58,044 nt of DNA from Dimorphilus gyrociliatus (taxonomy: Eukaryota > Annelida > Polychaeta > Dinophilidae): NCBI GenBank assembly GCA_904063045.1, contig CAJFCJ010000080.1, positions 1 to 58,044 on the forward strand, written 5' to 3'. The notes beneath the pieces are model-generated. The model was not told the DNA's origin. It ran no database searches and worked only from the letters and a program-made list of their open reading frames with translations. Below, in pieces: positions 30,876 to 42,677 of the stretch. How positions within the stretch are numbered: the first letter of the stretch is position 1; each line of letters starts with the position of its first letter. The translations under genes and the position numbers were made by a program.

Positions 30876-32657
30876 TTAAGACCTTGCTTCCACAAAAGGT
30901 CTTGGGCTTGAAACAATCAATGTATCTCCATTGGGTGTGAATGTAGGATAGGTTTGTAATGGTATTTCTTCTGGGTCAGCTGTTGAAACTGTTGGCAACT
31001 TCTCTTTTTTAGACAAAAATTTTGCTAAGTTATTGAAGTGTACTCGTTTCCAGTTTTTCTTCCACATAAACCAAATGAGGATTCCAATTCCTATGATTAT
31101 TCTTATTGGAAGAAGAATATTGATGATTGTTTTGTAGGTGTTCTAGCCCATGATGAAAACAGATGCTCAGTTTTAGATAAAGCAGCATCAATACCTACAT
31201 CATTGGCAAAACTAATGTGTTCTTGATGTTTTGTCAAAGTATCCTGAATGTATTCTAAAACTTGTTGAACTTGTTGTTGCTTCTGACCAACATCCTCTTT
31301 TATACCAAGTTGTAATAATTCAGTAAGTCTAGCAACCTCTAGTTTTGGTTCTTCAATTTCGTTGTTGATTTTCATTCTGATTGATTTTGCTGCAGCTGTT
31401 TTGAATCTGCATCCTTTCTTTGTGTAATAGATAAATGTTTTCCTTGCAGATTGCATTGCATGTTGATTCTGTTCTGCATCTAGTGGGTTTTTTTTAATTT
31501 TGAAGAGATGTTGAGTTTGATCACATTCTCCATATCTTATATCTTCTTTTGTTATATGATAAGCATGATGAAGAATTGGATCTACTGAGAATAAAAGATC
31601 TTTATATTTGATGAGAAATTCTTTTGAGCACAACCCATTTTTGGTAATAATTGTGGTGTCACAAACTACTTGAACTGATTTTAATTCTGTACAAGCATTC
31701 AAAGTTGTTCGATCACCAAGCCATGTACTATGTGTTCCATGTTTAGATCCAAGAATTGTTGGTAGTTGAGGTGCCAATGGTGTAAGTAATGCTACCATCT
31801 TGTTTCTCATAATAAATTCTCTGCATTTTTTTAAAAGTTGTGATACTTGTTTGAAAACTGTTTGTAAGTTTTGGAAATTCTTATCAATGTTGTTTAATAA
31901 AGCAGATGTTCTTATAGCATTTGCTATGTCAATTGTGTGAAATTTTGGCATTTTTATTCTTTCTGATAGTTTTCTCCTCCATTCATTCTTCATTGGTGTT
32001 CTTTGCAAAAGTGTAAATTTCCCATTTATTTTATGTGTTTGAAATTGTTTATCTCTTGGACTTTGATACCAGGTTTCCAGTTTTGGTAGGGGATTTAAAC
32101 TAACTTTCTTTGTCTTGAGTTCAAAATCATTAGCTTTTGCTGGTCTAGCAGGTTCCAGTTTAGTTGTTTTTAACATTTTCAGTATGTATTTGTTGTTAAT
32201 ATCCCATCTGTCAGGTGAAATTATTTTGCTTACATGCCAGGTCCTAACCAATGGTGTTACATGATTTTTAATCAGCATATGATAAGTCATGTCACCATCT
32301 CTATACCAATCATTATAGGTTAGTATATTTTGTATTTCTGTTTCATTAGCTTTTCTTACAGTTGATTTCTTTCCTTCATAGTTCTGCAATTTCTTTGTTT
32401 GAAATAATTTTATATTTTGTATCCTCCATTATTCTGTTATCAGCATAATTTAAAGTTGTAAGATCAGTTCTTAATAAATTATATTCCTTTTGGGATACTA
32501 AAATTTTGGTTCCAGGGCCACCATATCCTCTAATGTATCTATCTTGATAAGGTAAATCCATTATTGTGTAGTTGGGACATGAAAAGTATCCTCCTAGTTT
32601 AATACATTCCACATTGTAGGATACTGCTTTCCATGGTGATACATGACCTTTGACCAT
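30876..32657 (-). pseudogene. Element E envelope-like glycoprotein, 5'-truncated and broken
   Basis: Three frames (32657-32376, 32389-31103, 31067-30876) align in order with the element D envelope from the GGYFSCPNY segment to the cytoplasmic tail. Frame changes fall near 32380 and just after the pre-anchor region near 31090. The signal peptide and first third are missing: the match starts abruptly at 32657, where a plus-strand LTR fragment abuts. Conserved features include the GGPGTK loop, the NNIDKNFQNLQ helix and the tail motif PRPFVEARS. Confidence 0.75.
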
Positions 32658-32976
32658 TTCAACCCAAGCTTTGATAAATGTATGAAAGGAGATGTATTTC
32701 TACAGCTTGTCAGTCTCTAATCTGTAAACATAGACTAAACTGTATTTTTAGATTGGAAACTCATGTTACTTAATACATATTCTATGGGCAAACTCTGTTG
32801 GTATTTTAATACATTTGTATTATTTAAAACTAAATTCACTCTAAAGGTTAATATTTTATGGACATATTTGATGTTCTATTTAGACCAGTACTTTTACAAA
32901 TTAGTAAATGATTGGAAAGGACAATTACTGTTGTGAAGAGCCTGAAATTCCCACAATTACAATGCAACAAAGTACA
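32658..32976 (+). mobile_element. E/D-family LTR fragment
   Basis: Plus-strand match from CAACCCAAGCTTTG through the TATGAAAGG box and GGAAACTCAT to the terminal GCAACAAAGTACA. In opposite orientation to element E, whose env it truncates. Confidence 0.7.
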
Positions 32977-33434
32977 TAACTAGTAGTTGTAGGATTTCTC
33001 CTGAATGCTTTCAAGAAGATATTAGAGCCTTTAACTTATGCTTTAAATTTAAAGTCTACAGACTCTAAACTATTTCTTGAATTTTACAAAAAAAGAAATA
33101 AGAGAATATAGTAAGGGAACAGACAGAAAACATCCCAAAGTGAGGTTTTTGAAAGCAACATTTCAGATTGAAAAATGGTTAGAAGGAGTAAAGCAGCTAT
33201 TGATTTATAGTTAGGGGGCTTCTGTCTAACCTTTAGGAGTAGTCAAAAAGGTTAGAGAGAGACAAAGACCAGGTTAGAGTTAGGTAACCATGCATTTAGG
33301 CTTGTTTTCTGTTGTATCCTATAGTTAGTGCTCAACTCCATGATTATATTATGTTTCAATCCTAAAGAACAATGAGATAAGTCAGAATATTCCCTTAAGC
33401 TAAACTTTAATGTTAGCTTATGGTTGACCTTAAG
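32977..33434. other. No gene recognised
   Basis: AT-rich spacer between LTR fragment and a gypsy scrap. Confidence 0.4.
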
Positions 33435-33612
33435 ATTTTGTCATTATAAAAGATTTATCAGGAATTCGTGCACAAGTTACAAAGCCATTAAGGGAAGTAT
33501 TAAAAGTTGATTAGAAAAGTGAAAAACTACATGGACAAGAGATGCAGAAGAAGGTCATCAAACAATGACAGATTGGACTACTTAACTACCAATAATACAA
33601 TATTTTAGAACA
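33435..33612 (+). pseudogene. Ty3/gypsy RT-connection and integrase scraps
   Basis: A short frame reads DLSGIRAQVTKPLREVLK and then TWTRDAEEGHQTM, the connection segment after the RT thumb. This is followed directly by TDWTT.LPIIQ, which matches TDWTRQLPIIQ of the element D integrase. The intervening RNase H and integrase sequence is deleted and stops are present. Confidence 0.5.
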
Positions 33613-34238
33613 GAATACATTTTTTCTTTTATTTCATATCCTTCATTTACACTTTATAGATAACATCAAAGTAGGTCATACTTTGTAATGAGAAACTGTC
33701 TGTAGTTTACAAGTTTTTCAAAGATTGCTGACTCTAATACAGTTGATAATAAATATCCTGGTGGCATTACACTTATGACGAGTCCTGGATATTGGTCTTT
33801 GTTACTAATTTAATCTTTTTTTAGAAATCTATTGTGTGAAGAGTTCAGAATGTGGAATGAAAATGTTTACATTAAACAATGATAGATATGATCAATTGAT
33901 GGACTTGTCTATAGCAAATTTTGTAGATCTTCCATTAGTTATATATTATATCTGGTACTGCTCCTGTTTCGCCAATTTATGCCCTGGTACTTTGTGCTAT
34001 TGCTGATTTTTTCTCCTTGAAATATAAAGCAGCTTCTGATAGAGATTGCTAGAAAGAGGACAAACCACTCAACAACAAAGGGAGGAGAATGGTATAACAA
34101 TTGTTTTCTAATCAATGTCCTATCAGTGAAGAATAATTCTATATCTGCAACACTTAAAAAATGAAAGTTATGAATGAATCATTTATTATTTAAGTATATA
34201 AGGAGTAACTATTTGAATATTTCATTTAAATAATAAAA
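33613..34238. other. Upstream of the lectin gene; possible lone Cys-rich exon
   Basis: An acceptor-like TTTTTTTAG at about 33826 precedes a short frame with several cysteines (EIYCVKSSECGMKM; LCPGTLCYC) and a stop. I cannot assign it. The rest is AT-rich. Confidence 0.3.
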
Positions 34239-37236
34239 ATGACCTACAGAGGAAGAATAATATTTTTTTTACCAATAATTTTCTTTAAAGGTTTGTGTTT
34301 GTTACAAAAAACAATTAGACAAGTTGAGGATGAAGATTTATTTATAATAATATTAACAAGCAATCTCTTTTTTACAGTTACATTAAGTTGCTTGAATGGT
34401 TGGACAGAGTTTAATGAATTTTGCTATTTGTTGTCACATGATGAGACTCATTGGCTTGCAGCAGAAGATGCTTGTAACGAGTTTGGTGGAAATTTAATGA
34501 GTATCCTAAATAAAGAGGAAAATGACTTTACTAATAGACTTTTAAGAGTTAGAGATTGTTGAAATTTAAGTATTATGAATGAAATCACTGATTTTTTCCA
34601 GAATGAAAATCAGTATGGAAAAAAATTCTATATTGGACTTAACAAATTGCACAAAAGAGATTATGAGTTGCTATTAAATAAATAGGGCAAAAATTCCCAA
34701 TTAAATTATTACTTTTAACAAACAGGTGGTCTGATGGTTCACCTCTAAATTATACAAGATATACAAGTAGCCCTTTTCATTTTTGTGGTGCATTTGTAAA
34801 ACACAGTCAGAATAAAAAACAATTTTTTAACAAAATAACAAATAGCATTTTCAGAGTCCTACTGGTCTCTAACAAATTGTGGAGAAAAGGAAAAATACAT
34901 TTGTAAAGTAAAGAAAGGAGTTACACCTTCTCCTAAACCAACTTCAGTAACTCCAGTTCCCACAGGCCATTGTCCCTTAGGCTGGTTAGAATCCTTAAAA
35001 AAATGCTTCAAAATATACTTCTTGGATGAAATAAATGGGCTATCATTCATTGAAGTAAGAAATAGGTGTATGTCTTTGAATGTAATGTCTAATCTGGCAA
35101 CAATCAATAGTCAGGAGGAAAATTCTTTTATTGTCTCAAAAACGATTAATACACAATATGGAAATGGGTTATGGTTCGGCTTGCTCAGAGATGATAAACA
35201 TTCACCTTGGCTCTGGACTGACAATTCTCCAAAAACAGTAAATGACTACAATAATTTTTATACAAGATACCCAAAAGAAGTATGTATTTAAAACTAGTAG
35301 CTGTTTTAATAATAATTTTAACACTCTATAGAACAATGCTTACCTGTCTACTCATGCAGATGCTTTTAGATCAGGGAAATGGATGGCAGATACCTATTCC
35401 ACAAATAAGAAGGGCTATGTGTGTAGTATGAGCAAACGTATGTATATACGATTTATCTGGGAAGGAGGGGACAAATCTCCCTTAAAAGTAAAATTATAGG
35501 ACTATGTTTTCCTGGGGTATTTTTAGAGTTGGGAGGATAGAAATCACATATTTCTTAAGTTTAATAAATCATCTCTATTCAGGTAACATTGATTTCATAT
35601 CCACAACTCCACTAAAGAAAACAATATGTCAGAAAGGAGAATTTCTTGGAGATGGTTGTTATAGGACACAAAATGAAAAGAAAACCTGGAAAGAGGCTTT
35701 AAATTCTTGCAAAAATCAAATATAATATTTCATTTTGTTTTTGTATTGAAATTCAAATTGAATCTTTCTTTAAACAGAAAATGAATATGGCTTCTATTCA
35801 TTCTCCTGAATTGAATGAAGGATTGTGTTATCATGTGATGAATACAGAAAACTACTATTGGATTGGAATGAATAGGTTTAATGATACAGATGCATTTAAA
35901 TGGAGTGATCATTCTACAGTTGTTTTTACAAAGTGGATGGAATTTCCCAAAAATGATAAGAATTGTGCTGCTATTTCATCAAAAGGGTTATGGCATGGAT
36001 TTCCTTGTAATACACAGTTGGAAAGTATTTGTAAAATACTGTATGGCTCTGCACTTACAACTCCTTCACAAGTTAGCGGACTATGTCCAAGTCCAACTAA
36101 AGGAGAGTGGATCAGTCATGGTAGCTATTGCTACATATTTTCAAAAGATACAGCATTCACAGCTCAAGAAGCACTACAGAAATGTATTAGAAAAAGTTCT
36201 GCTAATGCCAGACTGGTTAGTATTCAAGATTTTTCAGAACAAGTTTGGCTAACTTTTATGCTGAGGAGGATAGAACAGCACAGTACTCACTGGATAGGTC
36301 TGACTCGTCAATCACCTGATCATTCATTCACCTGGATGGATGACAGTCCTGTCACTTTTGAATATTGGAAAAAATATGACACTAGTGCTGGAAATTGTGT
36401 TGTCCTTTCTGTTCAAGATAGTGAAAAAGCAACTGGTTTCTGGAGTAAAAGATTATGCTCAAATTCAAACAAACTTCCACCAAAATACATATGTAAAGTT
36501 CCAAAAATTCCATTGCCAAGTACTCCTGCCCCAGTTAAAGGAAAATGTCCTCCACAACTTTCGAATAATGATGTTTGGGAATTATTTGGAAATAAATGCT
36601 TTCTATTTCGAAGAGGCCAATTTGCAGATTATCAACAAGCAGCACAAGTTTGTAGTAGAGTAAATGGAACCTTAGCAGAGATTAGATCATTTGACGAAAA
36701 TTTCTTTATGGAAGAATATGCCAAAAAGCATTTCCCTTCTTTTATGAAAGGTTTATGGATTGGTTTAAGCAAAACAAATACTAGTAATTACATTTGGCAA
36801 AATGGACATAAACTAGATTATGAATATTGGTATAATTTGGATGACAAGAAGGGAAACTGTGTTTCATTGAATACATCTCTAAATGGTCACTGGACAAGTC
36901 ATAGTTGCTATAGAAACTACCTTCCCTTTGTATGCCAAGCAGATATGATCAAAGGTATATATATATATCCTCTTTATTTATTTTGATTGAAAAAACACAC
37001 AATTCTTTTCCTATTTATCTATAAAAACAGATTCTTCTGGTAGGACAATTGGTGCAAAGGTAGGACTTGGTCTAGGTATAGCAATTGCACTTTGCGTTCT
37101 TATTGGAATATTTGGTGGTGCAATTTATAAATGGCAAAGTTCCAGAGAACCACCAACGAAAACATTTCACAATAGAGGAAGCAGTTTTGCTAGTACAAAT
37201 GAAGTGTCCAAATATTTCAAGGAAACAACTGCATAG
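34239..37236 (+). CDS. Membrane protein with five C-type lectin-like domains, multi-exon
   Basis: Exon 1 (34239-34290) encodes a signal peptide; the other exons are separated by ~50-90-bp introns. CTLD1 (CLNGWTEFNEFCYLL, WSDGSP, NCGEKEKYICK) spans about 34378-34910. CTLD2 (CPLGWLESLKKCFK, WFGLLRDD, WLWTDNSP, GYVCSM) lies at about 34960-35436. CTLD3 (GDGCYRTQ ... WIGMNRFND, FKWSDHS, ESICK) ends near 36040. CTLD4 (SYCYIFSKD ... WIGLTRQS, FTWMDDSP, KYICK) and CTLD5 (NKCFLFRR ... WIGLSKTN, FVCQ) are in one exon to about 36955. The last exon (about 37031-37236) has a membrane span (IAIALCVLIGIFGGAIY) and a short tail. The plan recalls mannose-receptor-type recognition proteins. WND/EPN calcium motifs are not evident, so sugar binding is uncertain. 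The CTLD3 first-exon donor at about 35724 reads ATATAA instead of GTATAA. Confidence 0.8.
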
Positions 37237-37392
37237 AATAATATAAAAAAAGATGTATATTATCACTATTTTACAATACTCTTAATTTTATAAGCATTTT
37301 TTTATATTTGTTTTTTGACCTAAACCATTTTCTTCTATTAGTTTAGAGCTAAAGGTATGTGATATGTCATGTGATGGATGATAAGTTATGAA

Positions 37393-37521
37393 ATGAACCT
37401 TAAGTATGACCAAGAAGGTCTGTGTTAGGCCACATGTTATTGTATTTCCTTGCATCAGTTTGTAGTAAGTTATGTATAATAGTAGTATAGAATAAGAATA
37501 GAATAGAACGAAAGTTGTACA
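37393..37521 (-). mobile_element. Element B 3' LTR, truncated to ~130 bp
   Basis: Starts TGTACAACTTTCG on the minus strand right after a purine tract (AAAGAAGGGGGAAG, 37522-37540). It matches the first ~130 bp of the 5' LTR and then switches abruptly to the lectin gene's 3' flank. Confidence 0.82.
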
Positions 37522-37572
37522 ACTTCCCCCTTCTTTGTGAAGATGAGTCTCTTCAACTTGGTTTGAGTAGGA

Positions 37573-39850
37573 TCACAGGAGGTGGCTCCTGTTTCTCAGA
37601 TTAGCAATTTCCAGCTCTGGTTCAGACAGTTGATTATTGATCTTTAACTGCATTGATTTTGCAGATACAGTGTGAAATTGGCATCCTTTTTCAGAATAAT
37701 AAACATACATTTTGTCTTTCATTGTTTGAGTTCTTACAGGGCTCAGAGGGCTATGAGTTGTTTTGTAGAAAAGCTTCTTTGTTTTGCAGTCATTATAGGT
37801 AATTTGTTCCAAATTAACTTGCTGTAGAACATGAGTAACAGGTTCTACCTGAAAGAGAAGGTTATTCATTGCAACAATTAAGAATTGGGAACATTTGTTA
37901 TCCTTCTGTATTATTGCTAAGTCACAAACTACTTCTGTGGAAGCTATTGGTGAGCATTGCTTAACTATTGCTAGTTCTCCCATTTGACTACTGTGCATAC
38001 CCAACTGGTCTGTCAATACAGTGGTCAGCTGAGGGTCCAGGTTTGCAAGTAATGCAATCATTCTACTTCGTTGTATCAATTGATTGCATAGTAGTCCTGA
38101 TAATTGCTCAGTGAACTGTTTCAAATTCTTAAAATTAGAGTCAATTCCCTGTAGCAAAGCAGATGTTTGGGCAGCTTCTCTTATTTGAAGTGGGAATTTA
38201 TAGTGGGACTTTTTTTACTCCTCTTAGTCTTGCTTCTTTCTTCATCTGTTTTTTTGCAATTCTCATTTGTAAAGCATAGTAGCTTCCTTCCTGACTGAGT
38301 GTAAACTCCCTTGCCCTTGGTCCTCTGTACCATACACCTATTGTAGGTAATATTTTCCTTTTAATTCTTTTCTCACTATACACAAACTTTGAAATTGTCA
38401 CTGACTGTCTTGCTGCCCTTGTCCAGTTTACTGCTTTTAACATTTCTTCAATATAGTAGTTATCTAACTCCCAATGTGATGGACTAATAGGTTGCTGCAA
38501 GTGATAGGTCACAATTTCTCTCAATTTACCCTTAGCTCTCATTAATTTATACTTTGTGTTAGTTTCTCTATACCATTCATTAAGGCTGGGTAAAAGATTG
38601 CTACATTTATATAATGTGAGTTGTTCTTTTACTTTATTGGGATAGTTTAATAATCATTTTTCTTCAATTTCTCCAATCCTATGATAGTGTAATGCTTGGT
38701 ATAGGTGTTCACTGGCTGTTTCCAATATCAGATTCCTTTCTTCTAATGGCACTAGTACTTTGGTTCCAGGGCCACCAATACCATCAATGAATTTGTCATG
38801 GTAAGGGATGTCTAGAATAGAATACCCTGGGCAAGAATAGTGACCAGCAAATTTTATACAGCTAACTTGGTTACCAATTTTCTTCCATGGTGATTGTTGT
38901 CCAATAGTATAATTGTTTTTAAGGTTTCTTAAGACAATAATAGCTTCTTCTGTTTCACAGTATGACTGCCCTGGAAGACAGTCTTCCAGGTAGTCAAGAT
39001 TGGTAGTAATTTTCATATTTGGAGGCTGCCAATATGCTTTTCCAAACTGAATGATGGTGGTATATTCTAGGACTTCTGTAGTTGTTGGCCATGAATATGC
39101 TTCTGGGAATTTATCTCTGTGGATCCAAGTGTTGCTTTTAACAGTTAAGGCTTTTCCTTGGAAAGATTTTTTGTCTTTAACCATCTGTCTGCAATGTTCA
39201 GGTGTTAGTTTGATAATTGAATCAACAATTCTCCTCTTCTTTGCTCCAAAGAAATAATATGTGTAAAAGTTAGTTGTAAGATACACTTTACATTTTACTG
39301 CCCTTGTTTCAATTTCATGTAACTTCAATTCATAGATGTCAGCTGTTATTGTTTTTGTTTGCTGAGCTTCTATGCTACAAACAGGTTCCTCTGCTAGATC
39401 AAATGCCTGAGTAGGTAGTTGATTAGAACAGAAATATAAGGGTGGCTTAAATGTTAAAGTTATGTTTGCACTTGTAACAGCAGCACCTTGGTACAATGAT
39501 TTTGGGACAGTGCTTGGACTACTGCAGTTGAAAATCATTGTAAGTATCAACCATAATGGTAACAATGACATTGGTTTCCTGCTAGTTTGTCTTATATTGG
39601 TTCTTGTTTCATCATCAGAAGTTTCTTGTTTTGATTCAACTGCTACAGTTATTCCATCTTCCAATTCTATGGATTGGGTCTTCATTTCCATTTCTTCAGG
39701 GCTACTTCCAGTCTCATCTGTTACTGAATCTATAGTAATAATTGACTCACTATCTGAAATATTTGTAATTTCAGTCTCTTCTTTGGATGAATCAAAAAGA
39801 ATGATTGACTCATTGTCAGGACTAGTCAGGATACTTATTTCTTCTTGCAT
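37573..39850 (-). pseudogene. Element B envelope-like glycoprotein with acidic leader, broken
   Basis: The first ~95 residues are an acidic linker (MKTQSIELEDGI) resembling the Pro-RT linker of element C rather than an envelope. A signal-like segment (SLLPLWLILTMIF) and the ectodomain shared with elements D and E follow (FDLAEEP, FYTYYFFGAKK, FGKAYWQP, GGPGTK). Lesions are a TGA at 38654-38656 and a frameshift at about 38200. The C-terminal anchor present in element D is missing: the frame ends at LEIANLRNRSHLL beside the polypurine tract. Protein-level divergence from D is high, so it represents a distinct envelope lineage. Confidence 0.72.
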
Positions 39851-40990
39851 TGAATTTACAGCATAACTATCAGATTCTCAACATAGACTACCTTCCTTCT
39901 TTCTTACAAAAACAATTGGTAAAGCCCAGTTACTCTTGCTTGGTTAAATAACTTTGCTTTTTACTAATTCAACTATTTGTTGCTTGCACTCTTCTTGTTT
40001 TTGAGGAGGCATTCTATATGGCTTTTGTCTATATGGGGTTGAACCTGGTTGCAAAGTAATTTCCAGGGCTGGAACATCCAGATTTTCAATGTCAAATCTG
40101 TCATCTGCAATAGTATCTTGATATTTTTCCAGAATTTTTGTGACTTTTAGTTCCAGCTCTGAATTTTCCTGTTCAACATTTGTCTGAAGAGTATGTATTT
40201 GACTCTCAGTTTTCTTTGTGCTGGAAGGAACTGGGTGAAGTCCTTTAAAGGATAAATGTTGAGTTCCAAGTGGATAATTCTTTTCTATAATTGACTGCAG
40301 TATAATCTGTCTTTTGTAAAAGTCAAGAGTTGCTCCAGTCTGTTGCAGAAAATTACAACCAATAATACACTTTTGTGTTATGGTTTTGTTCATTAGGAAG
40401 CTTTGCTTAATAATTTTTCCATTGATGTGTAGTTTTAAGATAATTTCGCCATATATTTCAATGCTGTTGCCTGAAGCATCTCTAGCATTTTTCACAGTTG
40501 GCTCTGGAAAGGATGCTTTTCCTTGAATTTGTTTTAATACTGTTTTTGAAATAAAAGACCTGTCACTACCAGAGTTTATTAAGGCATCAAATTTGAAGCC
40601 AGTATTAGTTTCAAATTGTCCAATAAAAGTTGAAGAATTTCTCTCAGTTTGTTTACTTTGTAAAAACTGACATATAGATTCTTCACTATCAGAAAAACAG
40701 AGAATATCTTGTACTTCATCATTTTCTGATGAACTGTCATTTTCCAGTGTTTCCAATTTTTGTAGCTTAGGTTCCTCCTTCAGGATCAACTTGGCTTGTT
40801 GATTTTTCTTATAATACCTATTCATAGGGGGTGCATACTTTTGGAATTTCTGGCTTTGCCACTTTTCTTTAGCAGCCTTCCTGTAGTCAGGTGGATGCTG
40901 TCTATTCCAAAAACTTGGGGTTTCTGTTGAAGCATCTTTGTTAATCACTTTGGTCTTTTTTTGTTCCTTTGTTTCCAACTTAGACACCAT
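39851..40990 (-). pseudogene. Element B gag tail, aspartic protease with altered active site, RT start
   Basis: Open from 40990 to a TAA at 39944, continuing as RT start (SNWALPIVFVRKKEG) and one more TGA before the env linker. The protease active-site triad reads NSG (ALINSGSD) where element A has DSG. Since retropepsins need this Asp, the enzyme should be inactive. Second-half motif IIGCNFLQQTGA is also changed (D to N). The RT palm, RNase H and integrase are deleted: coding jumps from the RT N terminus to the env leader. Confidence 0.8.
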
Positions 40991-41156
40991 TGTGATTGAT
41001 TTTCTCTGGTTTAACTTTAATGAAATTTCTGCTTATTTAGCAGCATCATATAATTCTGCCAATGTTTGACATCTTGGATGCAGAGTGTTGACCAACTGCT
41101 GGGCCAGTTAAGTAATCTAAAAGATTTGCTTTCATACTATGTTCACCAACCCAACC

Positions 41157-41513
41157 TTAAGCATTGCATGCTTGATAAAAGTTTTCCTTGAATTTTGAAC
41201 ATTCCTTGCTACCATCATATAACCTGAGGATAGCTCTTTGAGGGCAGTCCCAAGCAGCTCTCAATGTTTGAATTAGGGTTGTAATATCCACATTGGGATT
41301 TTGTACTGGGTGAGGTGTTACATTTTCAGAGCCTGGAGGAATTGTAATATTATTTCTTTTCATTTCATATACCAATCTATCATAGTCCTCAATTAGTCTC
41401 TGTTGTCTTTCTGACATCCCTGCTGGTTGAATTGTGATTGTTGGAGTTGTTGGGTTAGAAGGATTAGAGTCTGTGACTGCTCCAGTGGTATTTCCATTAC
41501 CTCCTTCTGCCAT
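41157..41513 (-). pseudogene. Element B gag, N-terminal part
   Basis: 118 codons starting MAEGGNGNTTG, differing from element A at only a few residues and ending at the same TAA. The ~170 bp between this stop and the next frame repeat element A's defects, including a gap in the capsid-like region. Confidence 0.75.
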
Positions 41514-41603
41514 ATTTCCTTTTCTTCCAAAAGTTTAAATAAACCAAATTAGAAAATCCTGTCGACTGCACCAAATTTGTACTGCTTTGGTCTTGCCAAT
41601 TTA

Positions 41604-42199
41604 TGCATTTGCAACTTATAACAGTACTGGTTCTACTTGAACGTTTAAACAAAGTCTTTAAATTAAAGTGGTTTATTGAAAATAATACTTAAGCAAGTAA
41701 CAATATGAAAGTTCAATAGCAGAGTAAGTAGTGGGTAACAGTAGGTTGCCAAGTTGCCAAACTAGTGTCCAATGTTGAGGAAGTAGAAAGATTCCAGGTG
41801 ATCCTCCCAGGTTGAGGTTAGCCAATTGGAGTGAAGCAGTGAGGAGTTATATACTTGAAGACTATTCTCTAGTGTCCAATCACCACTTCACGACTGTCAA
41901 ACTGTCTAGTTTACATTTATCTTTAGTAACAGGATGTTACAAGGTTCAACATTTAGTAGGGCTAATTCAATTATTACTTGACCACACCTTGGCTAAACTA
42001 ATTAAATGGTATCTTGGTCACACCCTAGGCAAGCTAATTTAATTATAACTTGGCCAAAGCTTAATTGGTACTTAAGGATGAACCTTAAGTATGAAAAACC
42101 AATGTCTGTGTTAGGCCACATGTTATTGTATTCCCTTGCGTAGGTTTTAAGTAAGTTATAGATAATAGTATAAGAATAAAATAGAACGAAAGTTGTACA
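41604..42199 (-). mobile_element. Element B 5' LTR
   Basis: TGTACAACTTTCG...TGCA, about 596 bp, with TATATAA box and AATAAA on the minus strand. It is inserted directly in the ORF2 start of a Penelope-like element (boundary at 42199/42200). Confidence 0.88.
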
Positions 42200-42672
42200 A
42201 CATCTTGAAATCCTAGGCTAGCACTCCTCAGGTGTGGTTTGCACTTCCTTCCCATCTCCTCCATAGCTTCACAGCCTTTGTTCCAAACAGTATTTTTGAA
42301 GTCATTCCATACTGGGGTGTCCTCACCATCAATTGGAGGATCTTCCTTAGGTATACTATTCTCAGTTTGACTCACTTTAGCAAAGGGGTTTACCCTGTAA
42401 GTAAAGGGACCCACATCTTTGTGTTTCACTAGTCTATGGAGAAAGGATGCTAACCCCTCCTTCCAATTCCTAGTGAGCCACTGTTTATTGGTGGATTTGT
42501 TACTGACACAAATGTATTTAAGACCCTTATTAAGGATCTTGATGACTGGATCAGGAACAATCCAATCTGAATAGTTTAAAACCAAACTATCTACATTACT
42601 ACCAGAATAACTAACATTGTTAACTAACAAATGAACTGACTTATTTACAAGGTTTTCAATAGATTGTGCCAA
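42200..42672 (-). pseudogene. Penelope-like element ORF2, N-terminal domain, cut by element B
   Basis: About 157 codons from MAQSIENLVNKS. The segment VLNYSDWIVPDPVIKILNKG, followed by LKY, corresponds to the N-terminal motif of Penelope-like RT proteins (NLS..L...E..LLNKGLKF). The coding sequence is interrupted at the LTR boundary and its RT and nuclease are absent here. It starts 5 bp after the ORF1 stop, so the two ORFs were probably translated from one RNA. Confidence 0.7.
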
Positions 42673-42677
42673 GTTAT

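Noticed and set aside
33826-34013. Cys-rich frame upstream of the lectin gene as its first exon
   Set aside because: Ends in a stop without a donor, and the lectin gene has its own signal-peptide exon at 34239.
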